Part shown: piece after piece, positions 46,820-58,805 of the stretch
Position numbering within the stretch: the stretch's first letter is position 1
Layout: each line of letters begins with the position of its first letter
NCBI GenBank assembly: GCA_023548195.1
Contig: JAJHZJ010000695.1
Coordinates: 879,423-943,422 of the forward strand
Length of the DNA: 64,000 bases
Reading direction: 5' to 3'
DNA from: Bettongia penicillata ogilbyi
Taxonomy: Eukaryota; Chordata; Mammalia; Diprotodontia; Potoroidae
Notes under the pieces: model-generated
The model's input: only the letters and a program-made list of their open reading frames with translations
What the model was told of the DNA's origin: nothing
The model's database searches: none
Made by a program: the position numbers and the translations under genes

Positions 46820-47575
46820 ACTCAGACTATTTAAAGATTTTTTAAGGCTTATATAGAATCATTTTCATAATTATCAATATAAGCAAACTTAGTTAAACAG
46901 ACTTCATAGGCAAACTAAGTCATTACAGATTAAACCAGAGTTAGAGATTTTATAATGGGCTCATTGAGAAGGGAGGTAAGTTTGAGACACTTGAGATTAT
47001 TTCACAAGTAAAGCAAATCAAATTATGTTAGGAAATGTTTATTTTTTTTTGGCCTTTTTATCTCAGACATGTTTGAGACCTTGACTAAATTTTAAAATTC
47101 CATGGGAATCGTTTCAGCCAGCTCAACCAACTCTCCTCACTAGACAAGTAGCCATAAACCCTAAATAATAAAGTTTAACAAAAGGAAATAAAAATCATCT
47201 TACAAGACTATCAAAGAATTTCTTTAGAGAACTACGTAAAATCATAACAAAATTAATCTTTAAATTCAAGAATCTCAAAGGATATCATGAAAGTAAGAGA
47301 TAGAAAAGGAGCCTATCAATACCAAAAAAGGGAGAGAAGGTAATAGGAAATAAAATAGACAATCTTGATAATGAAAATACAAAGAAAAAACTTTTCACAA
47401 GTGGAATCAAAGCAGTTAGCGTTGGAAAGCAAATATTTAAGTGAGAAAAAAAAATACCTTTCCAGTAAATGTCTCTGACAAAATATCTGACATGCAAGAT
47501 AAATAGAGAATTGATCCTAAGATATAAGAATAGAGAGAACCATGGCATAATGAACCAAAATCTGGCCTCAGAGTT
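46820..47575. repeat. Distal 5' block of receptor unit C (copy at 29,131-29,867)
   Basis: The reference copy for the orphan block at 29.1 kb. Here it continues into unrelated sequence on the right ('gatctgctcctgatac'). Confidence 0.82.
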
Positions 47576-47829
47576 AGGAAGATCTGCTCCTGATACATAC
47601 TGGCTGTACATTTTAATAACTGCTTGTTTGATGATAAGTATGATGAATCTCTCAATGTCCTTGGCAACTCTCTTAGCTTCTAATTTTCAAGGGAAGGTGG
47701 CACCTTTCATTGATAGAGGGATTACCTTACTCATTCTACCCTACATTATGAAATTTCAGGTTCCTTCCTTATTTCTATATAATAAGAACCATTCCCCCAA
47801 CATATTAACAACCACAAAAAGATGGCAAA

Positions 47830-48110
47830 AGTTGATATAGTATTTTAAGGTTTGCAAAGTGCTTTACACATGTTATTTCATTTTATCCCCAAGGATATGA
47901 ACAGGTATTTCTCAAAATTAGAAATACATGTAGAGGACCTAGATTTTAATCCCACCTCAGATACCTACTAGTTACGACTCCAAGCCAGAAATTAATCTCT
48001 GTGTTCCTTGGTTTCCGCACCTGTGAAAGGAGAATAATAACACCCGTAGTACTTACAGGATTAGTGAGAGGATCCAATGAGATTATGAATGCAAGATGAT
48101 TTATAAACAC
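47830..48110. repeat. MIR/SINE fragments
   Basis: 'ggtttgcaaagtgctttaca' (tail type), then a plus-strand SINE body, 'gaggacctagattttaatcc', 'cacctgtgaaaggagaataa', 'gaggatccaatgagatta'. Confidence 0.65.
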
Positions 48111-48114
48111 CTTG

Positions 48115-48378
48115 AATTCTTTATCTCATTGAATTGATACCACTGTTGTCCAGTCATGTCTGACTCTCATGACCCCCTTTGTGATTTTCTTGGCAAAAAT
48201 ATAGGAGTGGTTTGCCATTTCCATCTTAAGCTCATTTTATGTACAAGGAAGTTGAGGAAAACATAGTAAGTGACTTGTCTAGAGTCACACAGCTAGTAAG
48301 TATCTGAGGCTGCATATGAACTTGTCTCCAAACCCTATCTAAGCTCTATCCACTAAACCACCTAGGCTGCCCTAAATT
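48115..48378 (-). repeat. MAR1 SINE, minus strand
   Basis: 'gtcatgtctgactctcatga', 'gattttcttggcaaa', 'gtcacacagctagtaag', and the reversed tRNA head 'ctctatccactaaaccacct' at the right end. Nearly full length. Confidence 0.85.
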
Positions 48379-49110
48379 GTAAACTTAAAACTCTATAAAT
48401 TATTATTATGGTTTCTAGCTTCCTTTTGGGATTTTTTCTCAGCAATCATCACCTCTCTCTCAGACTTATAAACACTTCTTTTCTGCGTTCCTTCCCACTT
48501 TACAATAAACAACTTCAAGCCTTCTTTCTACCAGCTCCGTTCCTTTGTAAAGATGATAGAAATAAAACTCCCACATTTACCACCAGGGGGCAATAGCAAT
48601 GCATTAAAGTCTACTTTCTGCCTGACCATTAGTGTGAGTGCTGAGATACAGTGAATGCACAATTATTAACTACCTACTTTGTGCCAGGAACTGTGCTAGT
48701 TACCTGTGCTAGTTATCTTATCCAAAACTCGATGACATAGTATTAGAACAAAAAATGAACCTTTAAGACAATCTAGGGAAACTCTTTTGCATTATATAGT
48801 AGAACAAAAAACAGTGAGCCCCAGAAAAATGAAGAGACATACTAACTGGTTGGGAGTCTATCATTCAGTACCTTAAAACAATTTTTCCGCACTTACCACC
48901 CAGAAGGAAAAGAAGCAAAAAGGCCAATGGAGAGGACAGATTACTCTTTTGTTATATACACTCAGTTCTCCTGCTCAGAAACCCAAGACTCATGAGTGCC
49001 CCAGCCAAGGACTCATTTGTCACCCACTGGCACGAGCCATTAAGTCATTCTTGATTAGAAATGGGTCCTTCAAGCCAACATGTGATAGTATGTGCTCTAT
49101 TTTGTTGTTG
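48379..49110. other. Intergenic stretch, no gene seen
   Basis: Short open frames without family features. A SINE/L2-like scrap lies at 48,660-48,720 ('ctactttgtgccaggaactg'). Confidence 0.55.
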
Positions 49111-49111
49111 T

Positions 49112-49490
49112 CATTGTATTTGTCCTTCGTTGCTGAAGAAGACCATGCCATCAGACAAATGATGACCCGACTTGCACTTGACTTTGTTTTGAGTGAGGGA
49201 GGGCTGTGCAGGTCACCAGCCTCACCTCTCCTCCAGAGCCATCTGGATCCAGTGAGCAGATATTCATGAGGATGACTGAACATGGCCCAGGATGCACTGG
49301 GAGACCTTGGTCCCTTAGGCCAATGTCTTTGCAGGGACTCACTTAGGGTGAGGTAAGGCCCATTCATTGAAAAGGCCTGTTTAAGAAGCAGCCAGGGCAT
49401 GGCCCTTTAATGAGGCAAAGAAAAGAAAGACAACAGGCTGGGAGGGAAACAGCAACAGTTGCTATTGACAATCACTCTTAATCCAGGGCT
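49112..49490 (-). mobile_element. RTE-type LINE 3' end, minus strand
   Basis: Same family as 6,365-6,755: 'gaagaagaccatgccatcag', 'gagtgagggagggctgtgc', 'tttaatgaggcaaag'. It is better preserved than the copies at 6-7 kb. Confidence 0.62.
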
Positions 49491-50189
49491 GTGACTATGT
49501 AACCCCTTTGCAGGTCTGTGAAGTGCCTGGTATTCTCTTGGACATGGTTCTCTGCTTTAAATACATACAGAGAACTTTCAGAACTCCCACCCACTCCCTG
49601 AAAGGCTTTCCTTTTCTGGGATAAAGACCTGTAGCGAGGCTTAGTTTTTCATTTCCTTTTTTTTTTTTACTTTAAAAGTGTGAACCTGGAATCCAACAAC
49701 AACAAAAAAAAAAACCATGAAAAACATAAAGAATAATTTTATGAATAAATTCTATGTATGAAATTTTTTAATTCCATTATTTAAAATTCATTTAAAAGTA
49801 TGCTAATTTTAGTAAGGCTCAAATTTTCCCAAAAGTATTCATGTTAGTAGAACATGTGATATAATTATCTTATAAATGGGAGATGAGAACACTTAATCCC
49901 CCTGAACAATTATAAACCTTGGACTTGAATAGTTACAGACCTGAAACTTCATGACTCAGTGGCAGGCCTTGACCACTAGGGGGTGGAGAAGAGCTTCCAA
50001 GGCATCATCTCTAAAGAATAGAGGGCATTACTTGAAGAACAGTTGTTCTCTTTTCTGGTTTGACAGCATGTGAAGTGTTTAGTTCCATCCTGGACACCAC
50101 ATTTTATGAAGTATATGGTTAAGCTGTGGAGTAGAGCATGGCCATTTTGACAAGGGGACTTGAGACTATGTCATAGAAAGATTTGTTGA
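49491..50189. other. Intergenic stretch, no gene seen
   Basis: Poly-T and poly-A runs (49,658-49,668; 49,700-49,713). No recognised element. Confidence 0.5.
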
Positions 50190-52165
50190 GCAAACTGGCA
50201 TGTTCCAAGACTTGGAAGAACAAGATAGCTGTCCTTAGGTATATGAAAGACCAAAAGAAGGATTAGGTTTGTCCTGCTTAGCCCAAAAGGGTAGAGAGAG
50301 AACAACAGATGGAAATGCAGCAAAAAAAAAGAAAAAAAGATTTTTTGCTCCACCTAATTCTTAGAGCTTTCTTTCCCCACCTCCTACCCCCAAAAAAGGC
50401 ATGATCTATGTTAGAGATTAATGAATTCTCCCTCCCAGATTTCAAACTGAGGAAAATTAACCACTTATGAGGAACACTATGCAGGCTATTTGTGCTCAAT
50501 TACAGGTTGATATATATGACTTCTAAGGCCCCTTCCAAACTGGAAATCTTGTGATTCTGAAAACCTCATATTTCACTGAAATTTCATGGCATCTTAGAGA
50601 GCATCTAGTCCCAGTCACCTTAGAGGTGTGTGAATGGAGGCCATGGGACTTAAAAGTAAATAAGGCAATTTTAGAAGGTTTGGTCATCCCTTCCCCATCC
50701 AACACCTCACATAGCCAGATTCCTACCTCATGTCCTTGCCCAACCAACCTGACATGTCCCTTTCTTTCTCAATTCTTATAGTAACTCATAACCATCATCA
50801 TCATCATAGCTAATATTTATATAGCATTTTTTAGATTAAAGCATGTTACATTATTTGATTCTCACAACAACCCTCTTCTGTCTCCCCTTCTCTCTACTAG
50901 GGCCACCAAGGCTAATGAGAATCACTCCTTCCATAATATACACCTACATTACACACATACAGTGATTAAGTCTGAGCTCTGAACACCATCAACCAGTGAC
51001 ACAAAGAAACTCTTGTGTTTGGGGGAGTGAGTAAACAACTAGAATTAACTACAGAAGAAGTTATGGAAGACTTGTTATGGCCTGAAAGCTTTGAGGAGTA
51101 ATTATGTTACAAAGTATGAATAATTACTCTGTGTCCACTGAGAACATGTATTTATGTGACAGCAGAAGAAACTGAGTTAGAAATTGGGATGAACTTCCTT
51201 ACTGCAAGAGTTGTGAAAGTCTAGATGAACCTCTCATGTTTGTAAACCCAGTCTGTTTAATTAAAATGAACCTTTTCCCTCACTGCTCCTTGGTCTCCAA
51301 ATAGTGCAGGATGCAATGCTGGAACAGCTGAGACAATAACTGGGTGGAAAAGTCTCAGGAGCAGAGGGTGGTGATGAGAATAAATGATGTGGTAGTTGCT
51401 TTAGGTTCCTCCTACTTTATTCCTTTCCCTGTCCACTATCTACACAGATGACATCCATATAGGACTTTGAGCTCTGCAAAGCAATTTATGTATTTTCAAA
51501 TTTTATCTTCACACCAATTCTGTGAAGCAGGGCCATTATTATCTACATTTTACAGATGAGACAACTCAGTCTGAGACTGGCTAAGTGACTTGTCCAAGGT
51601 CATTCAGCCAGGAAGGTCTGGGAAAGAATTTTAATTCAGGGTTTCCTAATCTACTGCACCACCTAGTTGTCTTGTGATATTTTCATACTGACCAGGAACT
51701 GGGAAACAAAGGGATCTAGTGGGAGGTCAATGTGTTGCCCTATTGGTGGTGCACTTTGAGAAGTGGCCATTATTTAGGAAATAGGGAGGAGGAGCAATGT
51801 GAACCACTGGGAGAGTCCAAGTAGGTCAGCATCTTTCCTCAGACCATGCATTCCTCCTCCTCTTCTCCCGCTGCCAGCACCAGAACTCAGTGTATGTTGT
51901 GAATCTCCGGAGCAAAGAGGACAGGTCTCCCATGGGGGCAGAACTAGACACAAAGTTCTTAGATGAATATTCCCTATTGCCCCCGTGTAGACATCTCTTC
52001 CATTTTAACCGCAAAGAACTAAAGGACGCTGCCCAAAAATCTCAAAAAGTGAGCTTTCTCATAAACAAGCACTAGGACTGGCCTACAGGAGTTGCTGATC
52101 ATAGCAGAAATTGGAGAGGATAGGGCATGTATATGTGGTCCTAGATTCAAAAGGTGTTTCTTTTA
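50190..52165. repeat. Diverged segmental duplication, copy 1
   Basis: It aligns in order with 56,090-58,290. Landmarks: 'agacttggaagaacaagat' / 'agacttgggagaacaagat'; 'aaatttcatggcatcttaga' (both); 'aaagggatctagtgggaggt' (both); 'ctccggagcaaagag' / 'ctctggagcagggag'. A MIR-like SINE at 51,455-51,680 is shared. No gene is recognised. The 61-codon frame at 51,890-52,075 is not preserved in copy 2. Confidence 0.75.
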
Positions 52166-55100
52166 AAAAAAAATTAGATTAAATAGGATTTTATTTCTCC
52201 CCCATTACATATCAAGAACATTTTTGGCATTCATTTTTGTAAGATTTTGAGTTCCAATGTTTTCTTCTTTCCTCCTTGACCTTTTCTCTTCTGAAAATGG
52301 TAGGGAGTTTGATACAAATTTTATGTATACTATTATACAAAATATATATTTCCATATTCATCACAGTTGTGGAAAATGAAACAGATCAAAAGACAAAAAA
52401 CATGAGAAAGAATTAAGTTAAAAAAATGTTTCAATCTCTATTCAGATTCCATCAGCTCTTTGTCTGCAAATGGATAGCATTTTTCTTCCTGAGTCTTTTA
52501 TATTTGTCTTGGGTCATTGTGTTGCTAAGAATTTTCAGTCACAGCTGGTCACTGCATAATGTGACTGTTACTGTTTACAATGTTTCCCTGCTTCTGCTCA
52601 TTTCACTCAGGATCAGTTCATGTAATTCCTTCCAGATTTTTTTTTCTGAAATGTGCCTGTTCATCACTTCTTGTATTCCATTACATTCATATACCATAGC
52701 TTGTTAAGCCATTTTACAATACATGAGTATCCCCTCAGTTTCCAATATTTTGCCACCACAAATAGAATTGCTATAAACATTTTTGCACATATAGGTCCTT
52801 TTCCCTTTTTTATGATCTCTTTGGGATATAGATGTAGTGATGGTATTGCTGGATGAAAGAGTATGCACAGTTTTATAGCCCTTTGGATATAGTACCAAAT
52901 TGCTCTCCAGAATTGTTGGCTCAATTTTCAACTCCGCTAACAATGCCTTAGTGTTTCAATTTTCCTACATACTTTCCAACAGTTATCATTTTTCTTTTTT
53001 GTCATATTATCCAAACTGATTGATGTGAGGTGATATTTCAGAGTGGTTTTAGTTCACATTTCTCTAAGCAAAAGCTATTTAGAGCTCTTCTTTATATGCT
53101 TATAGATAGCTTGATTTCATCTGAAAATTGTCTAATCATGTCGGTTGACTATTGATCAACTACGAAACAGCTTGTATTTTCATAAATTTGACTTAGTTGT
53201 CTCCGTATTTGAGAAACGAGACCTTTATCAGAGACACTTGTTTTAAAGATACTTTCCCAGCTTTCTGCCTTCCTTCTAATATTGGTTGCGTTGGTTTTGT
53301 TTTTACACAAGCTTTTTAATTTAATATGATCAAAAATATTCATTTGACATTTTGTAATGTTCTCTATCTGTTGCTTGGTATTGAATTCTTCTCCTTCCCA
53401 TAGATCTGACAAGTAGACTCTTTCTTGTTCTTCTAATTTTGTTTCATTGTCTTTGGTACCTTTTAGCAAGGTGTAGTTTCCTTTCTTTTAATTAGGTCTA
53501 GTTTTAATTTTCCTTTATCTAAGATCAGAATTGCTACCCTTGTTTTTTTTTTTCTTTTTACTTCAGCTGAAGCATAATAGAATCTTCTCCAGCCCCTTAC
53601 CTTTATTCTATGTGTGTCTCTCTGCTCCAGGTGTGTTTCTTGTAAGCAACATATTGTAGGACTCTCATTTCTGATATACTCTGTAATTTGTTACCATTTT
53701 ATGAAAGTTCATCCAATTCATATTCAACTTTTCTCCATCCTATTCTTCCTCCTGTTTGTCCTCTCCTTTCACTCTTTCCCTTCTCATCTGTGCTTTGCTT
53801 CTGTTTACCACCTCCCTGATCGGCCCTCCCTTCTGTCAGTCCCTACCCAACACCCATTTATTTAATCTCCTCCCCTGCTACTTTCTTGTGAGGTAACAGA
53901 GATTTCAATGTCCAAATGTATGTGTATAATATTCCCTCTTTGATCCAATACTGATGAGAGTAAGGCTCAAGCAATATCCATTGCCCTCCCCCACCAAATT
54001 CCCCTCCACTACAATGTCTTTTTCACCTCTTCATGGGGGTAATTTACCACATTCTACCCTTCACTTTTTTCTGCAACCACTGTACTACTCTTTCTCATCA
54101 CTTAACTTTTTTATGTCATTCCTTCAAATTCACCTTCTACTCATACCCTCTGTCTGAGTATATTCCTTCTATTTGTACTGTTAGTGATACAATTTTTAAG
54201 AGTTACAAGTATTATCTTCCTGTGTAGGAATGTAAACAGTTTTAGCTCTGCTGAATCCCTTGTGTTTTCTTTTCCTTTTTTGCCCATTTGTGTTTCTCTT
54301 GGGTCTAGATATTGGAGATCAAATTTTTGATCTGATTCTAGTCTTCTCCTTATAAAGTACTGAAATTCTTCTATTTTTCATTGAATGACCATTTTTCCCC
54401 TTGATGTATCATACTTAATTTTGCCAGGTCAGTGATTCTTGTTTGTAGTCCTTTCTTCTTTGTCCTCTGGGATATAATGTTCCATGATCTTCTGTCCTTT
54501 AATATTGCAGCTGCCAAGTCCTGTGTGATTCTGATTGTGACTCTCAATATCTGAATTGTATCTTTCTGGCCACTTCGGGTATTTTTTCCCTTGACCTGAT
54601 AGTTCTGAAATTTGTCTACAATGTTCTTTTCAAATCTCTTCCCTGAGGCGATCAATGGATTCTTTCAATGCCTATTTTTTCCTCTGGTTCCGGGACAACA
54701 GGGCACTTTTTCCATGATAATTTTTTGAAAGCTTCTGCCCAGTTCCTCTTTTTGAATATGATTGATTATAATTCTGATATTGTCTGTCCTGGGTTTATTT
54801 GCCAGGTCTCTTTTTTTTCCCATAAGATATTTTATATTTTTTTATTCCTTTAAATTTGCTTACTTCATGATGTCTCGTAGAGTCATTAGTTTCTACTTGC
54901 CCAATTCTAATTTTTAAGTTCTTGTTTTCCTCAATTAGCTTTTCTATTTTCTTTTCCATTTGGTCAATTATACTTTTGAAACAGTTGTTTTCTTCAGTGG
55001 ATTATTGCATCTCCTTTTCCATATAGCCAATTCTACTTTTTGAACAGTTTTCCAAACTATTGACTTTTTTTCACAATTCTCTTGCATCACTCTCATTTCT

Positions 55101-55340
55101 TTCCCCAACTTATTTTTGACCTCTCTTATATGATTTTTGAGCTCCTTTTTTGAGCTTTTGCATGACTTCTTTCTGGCCTTGAGACCACTTCTTATTTTTT
55201 CTTTGGGCTTTGTGACTGTTGTTCTTTTCTGAGTTTATCTTGGTCTTTCATAATAACTTTCTATGGCCAGATTCCTTTTATGTTGTTGGGTTTTTTTACT
55301 CATATTTTTTTGCCTTTTTCCATTTCCATTCTTCTAAATT
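52166..55340 (-). mobile_element. L1 with ORF2 catalytic core deleted, minus strand
   Basis: Order from the left: 3'UTR (52,166-52,650); ORF2 C-terminal part (52,650-53,469, with YLSDLWEGEEF and IFVVAKYW-type words); an abrupt join near 53,470 to endonuclease-proximal/spacer sequence like 27,000-27,800; then ORF1 (about 54,290-55,330; RRM/CTD traces at 54,371-54,655). RT and most of the endonuclease are missing, so this element could not move itself. The 5'UTR continues to about 55,800. Confidence 0.8.
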
Positions 55341-55800
55341 TTTCTCTACTCCTAGGGTGGAAGGGACCCTGTCTCAAGCTTCCTGTGCCAGTGGCTGCAG
55401 GCCCTGACTGTTTACTTGATGCTGTGCTAATGTTGCCCTGAGGCCTATGGGGAACCATCATGTCTGCTGCTGTATTTTGGGGGTCATCTGGCAGCTTACC
55501 TGGCGTCCAGCTGTGGTGTCTTGTGTATGCTGAGGCCAGGTGGAGTTTTTCTGCATTTCCCTGGGGCTACATTGAAGCACATGGAGGAGAATGTCTGTTT
55601 GCCCTGGGCTGTGCTGAAACACATAGAGGTCTAGCTGCTAGAAGACATCTGTCCTCCCAGGGCTACACTGAAGCACTCGTGGATTGGTTGAAAGAATGGA
55701 GGTATTTAGCCAGCTGCTATGGCCAGTTCAGTGGAGAGACCCCAACCAGTGGGAGATCTCGATCTCAGGCATGCAGTGATGAGGCAGCAGACAGAGATGT
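55341..55800 (-). mobile_element. 5'UTR of the core-deleted L1, with repeated units
   Basis: GC-richer than its surroundings. Units containing 'ccctgggGCTa.actgaa.cac' recur near 55,560, 55,603 and 55,656. The plus-strand 120-codon open frame at 55,460-55,822 runs antisense through it and mirrors the repeat (EAHGG, ETHRG, EAL); I do not regard it as a gene. Confidence 0.55.
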
Positions 55801-56089
55801 TACAAGCTCCATTTGTTATTAGCAAGTACAAGCCTTATATGCTGTGAAGCCGTAAGTTCCATATTCATGGCAAGCTGGTCCTGTGATTACTTTCACCAAA
55901 TCCTCTTTCATCAACAAATGTACGTCCCAATGACTGCCTCAGGATGTTTGTCAAATACCAAGATGTTTACTTAAGACCCAAAAGTCTTGGGGCTATTGTA
56001 TGAGATCCCATCCACGTTTGCTCCATTAGCACAATAGAATAGGTTTATCAGGCCATCATGAACTCATGGAATTGTTGTGGTCCTCAACA
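55801..56089. other. Short intergenic stretch, no gene seen
   Basis: No recognised element between the L1 5'UTR and the segmental duplication. Confidence 0.5.
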
Positions 56090-58290
56090 GCTCCCTACAG
56101 CTAACAGGCAAGACTTGGGAGAACAAGATGGCCATGCTTAGACATAGGAAGACCAAAAGAAATGTTAGTCTTATCCTGCTTAGCTCTAGAGGAAAGATAA
56201 AGGAGCAGTAGAAGGGAGCTGCAAACTGACTGATGTTGTTTGACCCCAAAGTTAGAGCTTTCCAAATAGTGAATAATGTGCTACAGATTAGTGAATGCTC
56301 TCTCACTACAGAATTTCAAAAAGAGGCCAAGTAACCACTTGTGAGGGAGGGTATACAAGGAACTCTTTCTGATTCACAAGTTGATCTTGTGATTGTGAGA
56401 TCCTTCCAAGCCTGATATTTGTGATTCTGTGAATCTCATAGCCCATTGAAATTTCATGGCATCTTAGAGGGTGCCTGGTCCAACCATGCTGTCATAGAGG
56501 TATATGAATGTAGACCCTAGGATTACAAAGATAAATAATGCAGTGTGTGAATTGATCTTAAGCTCCATACCTGGCTATATAGACAGATTCTTCTGTTTTG
56601 TGCCATTTTTCTTCTCAAATTTGCTTTCTTACATCTTAGGTTAGACCTGCGCATTCAGTCTTTAAAGGGGTTCTATAGTAGTAGTAGTAGCAGCAGTAGT
56701 AGAAGTAGCAGCAGTAGTAGCAGTAGTAGCAGTAGTAGTAACACTAGTAGTAGTAGTAGTACTAGTAGTAGCAGTACTAATAGCAGCAGCAGTAGTAGCT
56801 GTAGTAATAGTAGTAGTTGTAGTAGTAGCAGTAGTAGTAGTAGTACTCATGGTTGTGGTGATAATGGTGGTACCTGTAGCGGTGTTGGTGGTGGTAGTGG
56901 TAGTAGTTGTTGCTGTTAGAATTCATAGAGATTGCAAGATCCCTTCCTTTTGCCTCTTTTTGCATCCTCAGGGCTTAGCACAGCTCCTAGCACAAATGTT
57001 TCCTGATTGATATAAGACTTAAGGGTTTATAAAGTAAGTTACATTTGTTTCCTTGTTTGATCCTCACAACAGCCCTCTTCCTCTCCCTCCCCTGTGCCCC
57101 AGGGCCATTAAGATCACTGATGATCATGCCTATCTAAATGAACACTTACCTCAAATTAAGGCCTAAACAAAAAGATGATCAGTAAGTGAAGACTAGAAAT
57201 CCCTTTGTTTGGAAGACCTAAAATAAACAACTAGAATCTATTACAGAATTAGAAGGCTGAATAGAGACTAACGGTTTAAAGAGGCAATTATATAGCATAG
57301 TATAGGCAATCATTCTCAGTTTCTGCTGAAGACACGGACTGATGGCACAACAGGGGGGAATAAAGTTAAAAATTGGGATGACATTCCTCACTGCATGAGT
57401 TTTAAGGGCCCAGATGAGCTTCTCATGTTTGTAACTCCAGTCTGTTCTATGAAAATGATCTTTTCCCTCACCTTACATGAAATGGGATCTGGGAGCAACT
57501 GAGATAATAACTGGGTGAAATATTTTCAGACAAAAGAGGCTGGTACTACAGTTCTATGTGGTTCTATGGTGCTTTAAGGTTTGCAAAATACTTTATATAT
57601 TTTCTCATTCTATCTTCACAACACTGAGGTAGATGTTGTTATTATGTCAATTTTACATTTAAGGAAACTCAGGAGGAGAGAGGTTAAATGACCTTCCCAG
57701 AGTCAAACAGCTATCTAGTATATGTCTGAGGCAGAATTTGAATTCAGATCTTTCTGACTCTAAATGCAAAACTTTGTCTACCATACCACTTAGTTACCTT
57801 GCAATACTTTTTAAACCAGACCAGGAACTAGGAAGGAAAGGGATCTAGTGGGAGGTCAGTAGGTTGCCTCATGGCAACTTGTACTTGTACTTTGAGAGGT
57901 GGCCAGACACCTGCGCAAGAGAGGGAATGAACAACATGAACAACATGAACCTCTGAGACAGTCGTGACAGATCAAAACATCTCCTTAGAGTTCTCAGGAA
58001 CTCAATACCTATGGTGAATCTCTGGAGCAGGGAGGGGGAAGTTTCCCATGGGGGCAGTAGTGAGCAAAGGGCACTCTTAGATAAATAGTCCTTGGTGCTC
58101 CCATGTAGACATTTCTTCCATCCTCACTGCAAAACAGGAAAGGATGATGCCCAGGAGTCTCAAAGAGTGAGTTTTCTGAGAAGCAGAGAAAAGGCCTGGA
58201 CTATAGGAATTTCTGACCTTAGAAGAAGTGCAAAGTAGCTTATATATGAATATTGGGTTGTAATTCCAGAAACTGTTTCCTGAAGGTCAG
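56090..58290. repeat. Diverged segmental duplication, copy 2
   Basis: Partner of 50,190-52,165, offset about 5.9-6.1 kb in direct orientation. It contains a MIR-like SINE at 57,560-57,810 at the equivalent position, and a long trinucleotide repeat absent from copy 1. Confidence 0.75.
56675..56919. repeat. (AGT/AGC)n imperfect trinucleotide repeat, ~245 bp
   Basis: Runs of AGT with interspersed AGC, ACT and GGT triplets. It generates spurious threonine- or tyrosine-rich open frames on the minus strand. Confidence 0.95.
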
Positions 58291-58384
58291 TGTCTTATTT
58301 GGTGTGGGTAGGGGTGGAGGAAGGAGAAGGAAAAGAGAACTCACTACTGGGTCATCCACCCAAAATAAGCGAGGTGGGGAGCTT

Positions 58385-58620
58385 TGTTGCTCAGTTTTGT
58401 CCTGCTTTTCTGACCCCATTTGGGTTTTCTTGGCAAAGATACTGAAGTGGTTTGCCATTTTCTTCTCCAGCTCATTTTACAGATGTGAAAACTGATGCAA
58501 ATAGGGTTAAGTGACTTAATCCTGTGACAGGGTCACACAGATAGCAATTATCTGAGTCCAGAATTGAATTCAGAAAGATGAGTCTTTATCTACTGTGCCA
58601 TTTAGCTATTCCACCCTACC
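58385..58620 (-). repeat. MAR1 SINE, minus strand
   Basis: 'accccatttgggttttcttg', 'aagtggtttgccatttt', 'agggtcacacagatagc', 'cagaaagatgagtctttatc', with the head at the right end ('tctactgtgccatttagc'). Confidence 0.85.
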
Positions 58621-58629
58621 CCCATGCCT

Positions 58630-58805
58630 GCTGCAACCAGAAAAGAAAAAAGTCTAGTGGAGTAGAAAAGTCCCTCACTTAGTAGCTGTCACTTTGGACA
58701 ATTCACAGCCATTCCCTGGTCCAGTTTAAGTACCTGTAAAAAGGTGTCTGGAATAAGTGATCTCTGAGGTGTTTTCCAGTTCTGATATTCTATAATTCTA
58801 TGATT
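58630..58805 (+). repeat. SINE fragment, plus strand
   Basis: 'agtctagtggagtagaaaag', 'tggacaattcacagcc', 'gtgatctctgaggtgttttc', ending 'tctataattctatgattc'. Confidence 0.65.

Noticed and set aside
47285..47840. Open frames of 108 and 123 codons in the distal 5' block
   Set aside because: They overlap on opposite strands. The paralog at 29,573-29,842 keeps only a shorter related frame, and there is no family similarity or coding signature.
51826..52075. Two overlapping ~60-codon open frames
   Set aside because: The homologous segment at 57,960-58,190 has stops in both frames.
56662..56965. Threonine- and tyrosine-rich open frames
   Set aside because: They are translations of the trinucleotide repeat.
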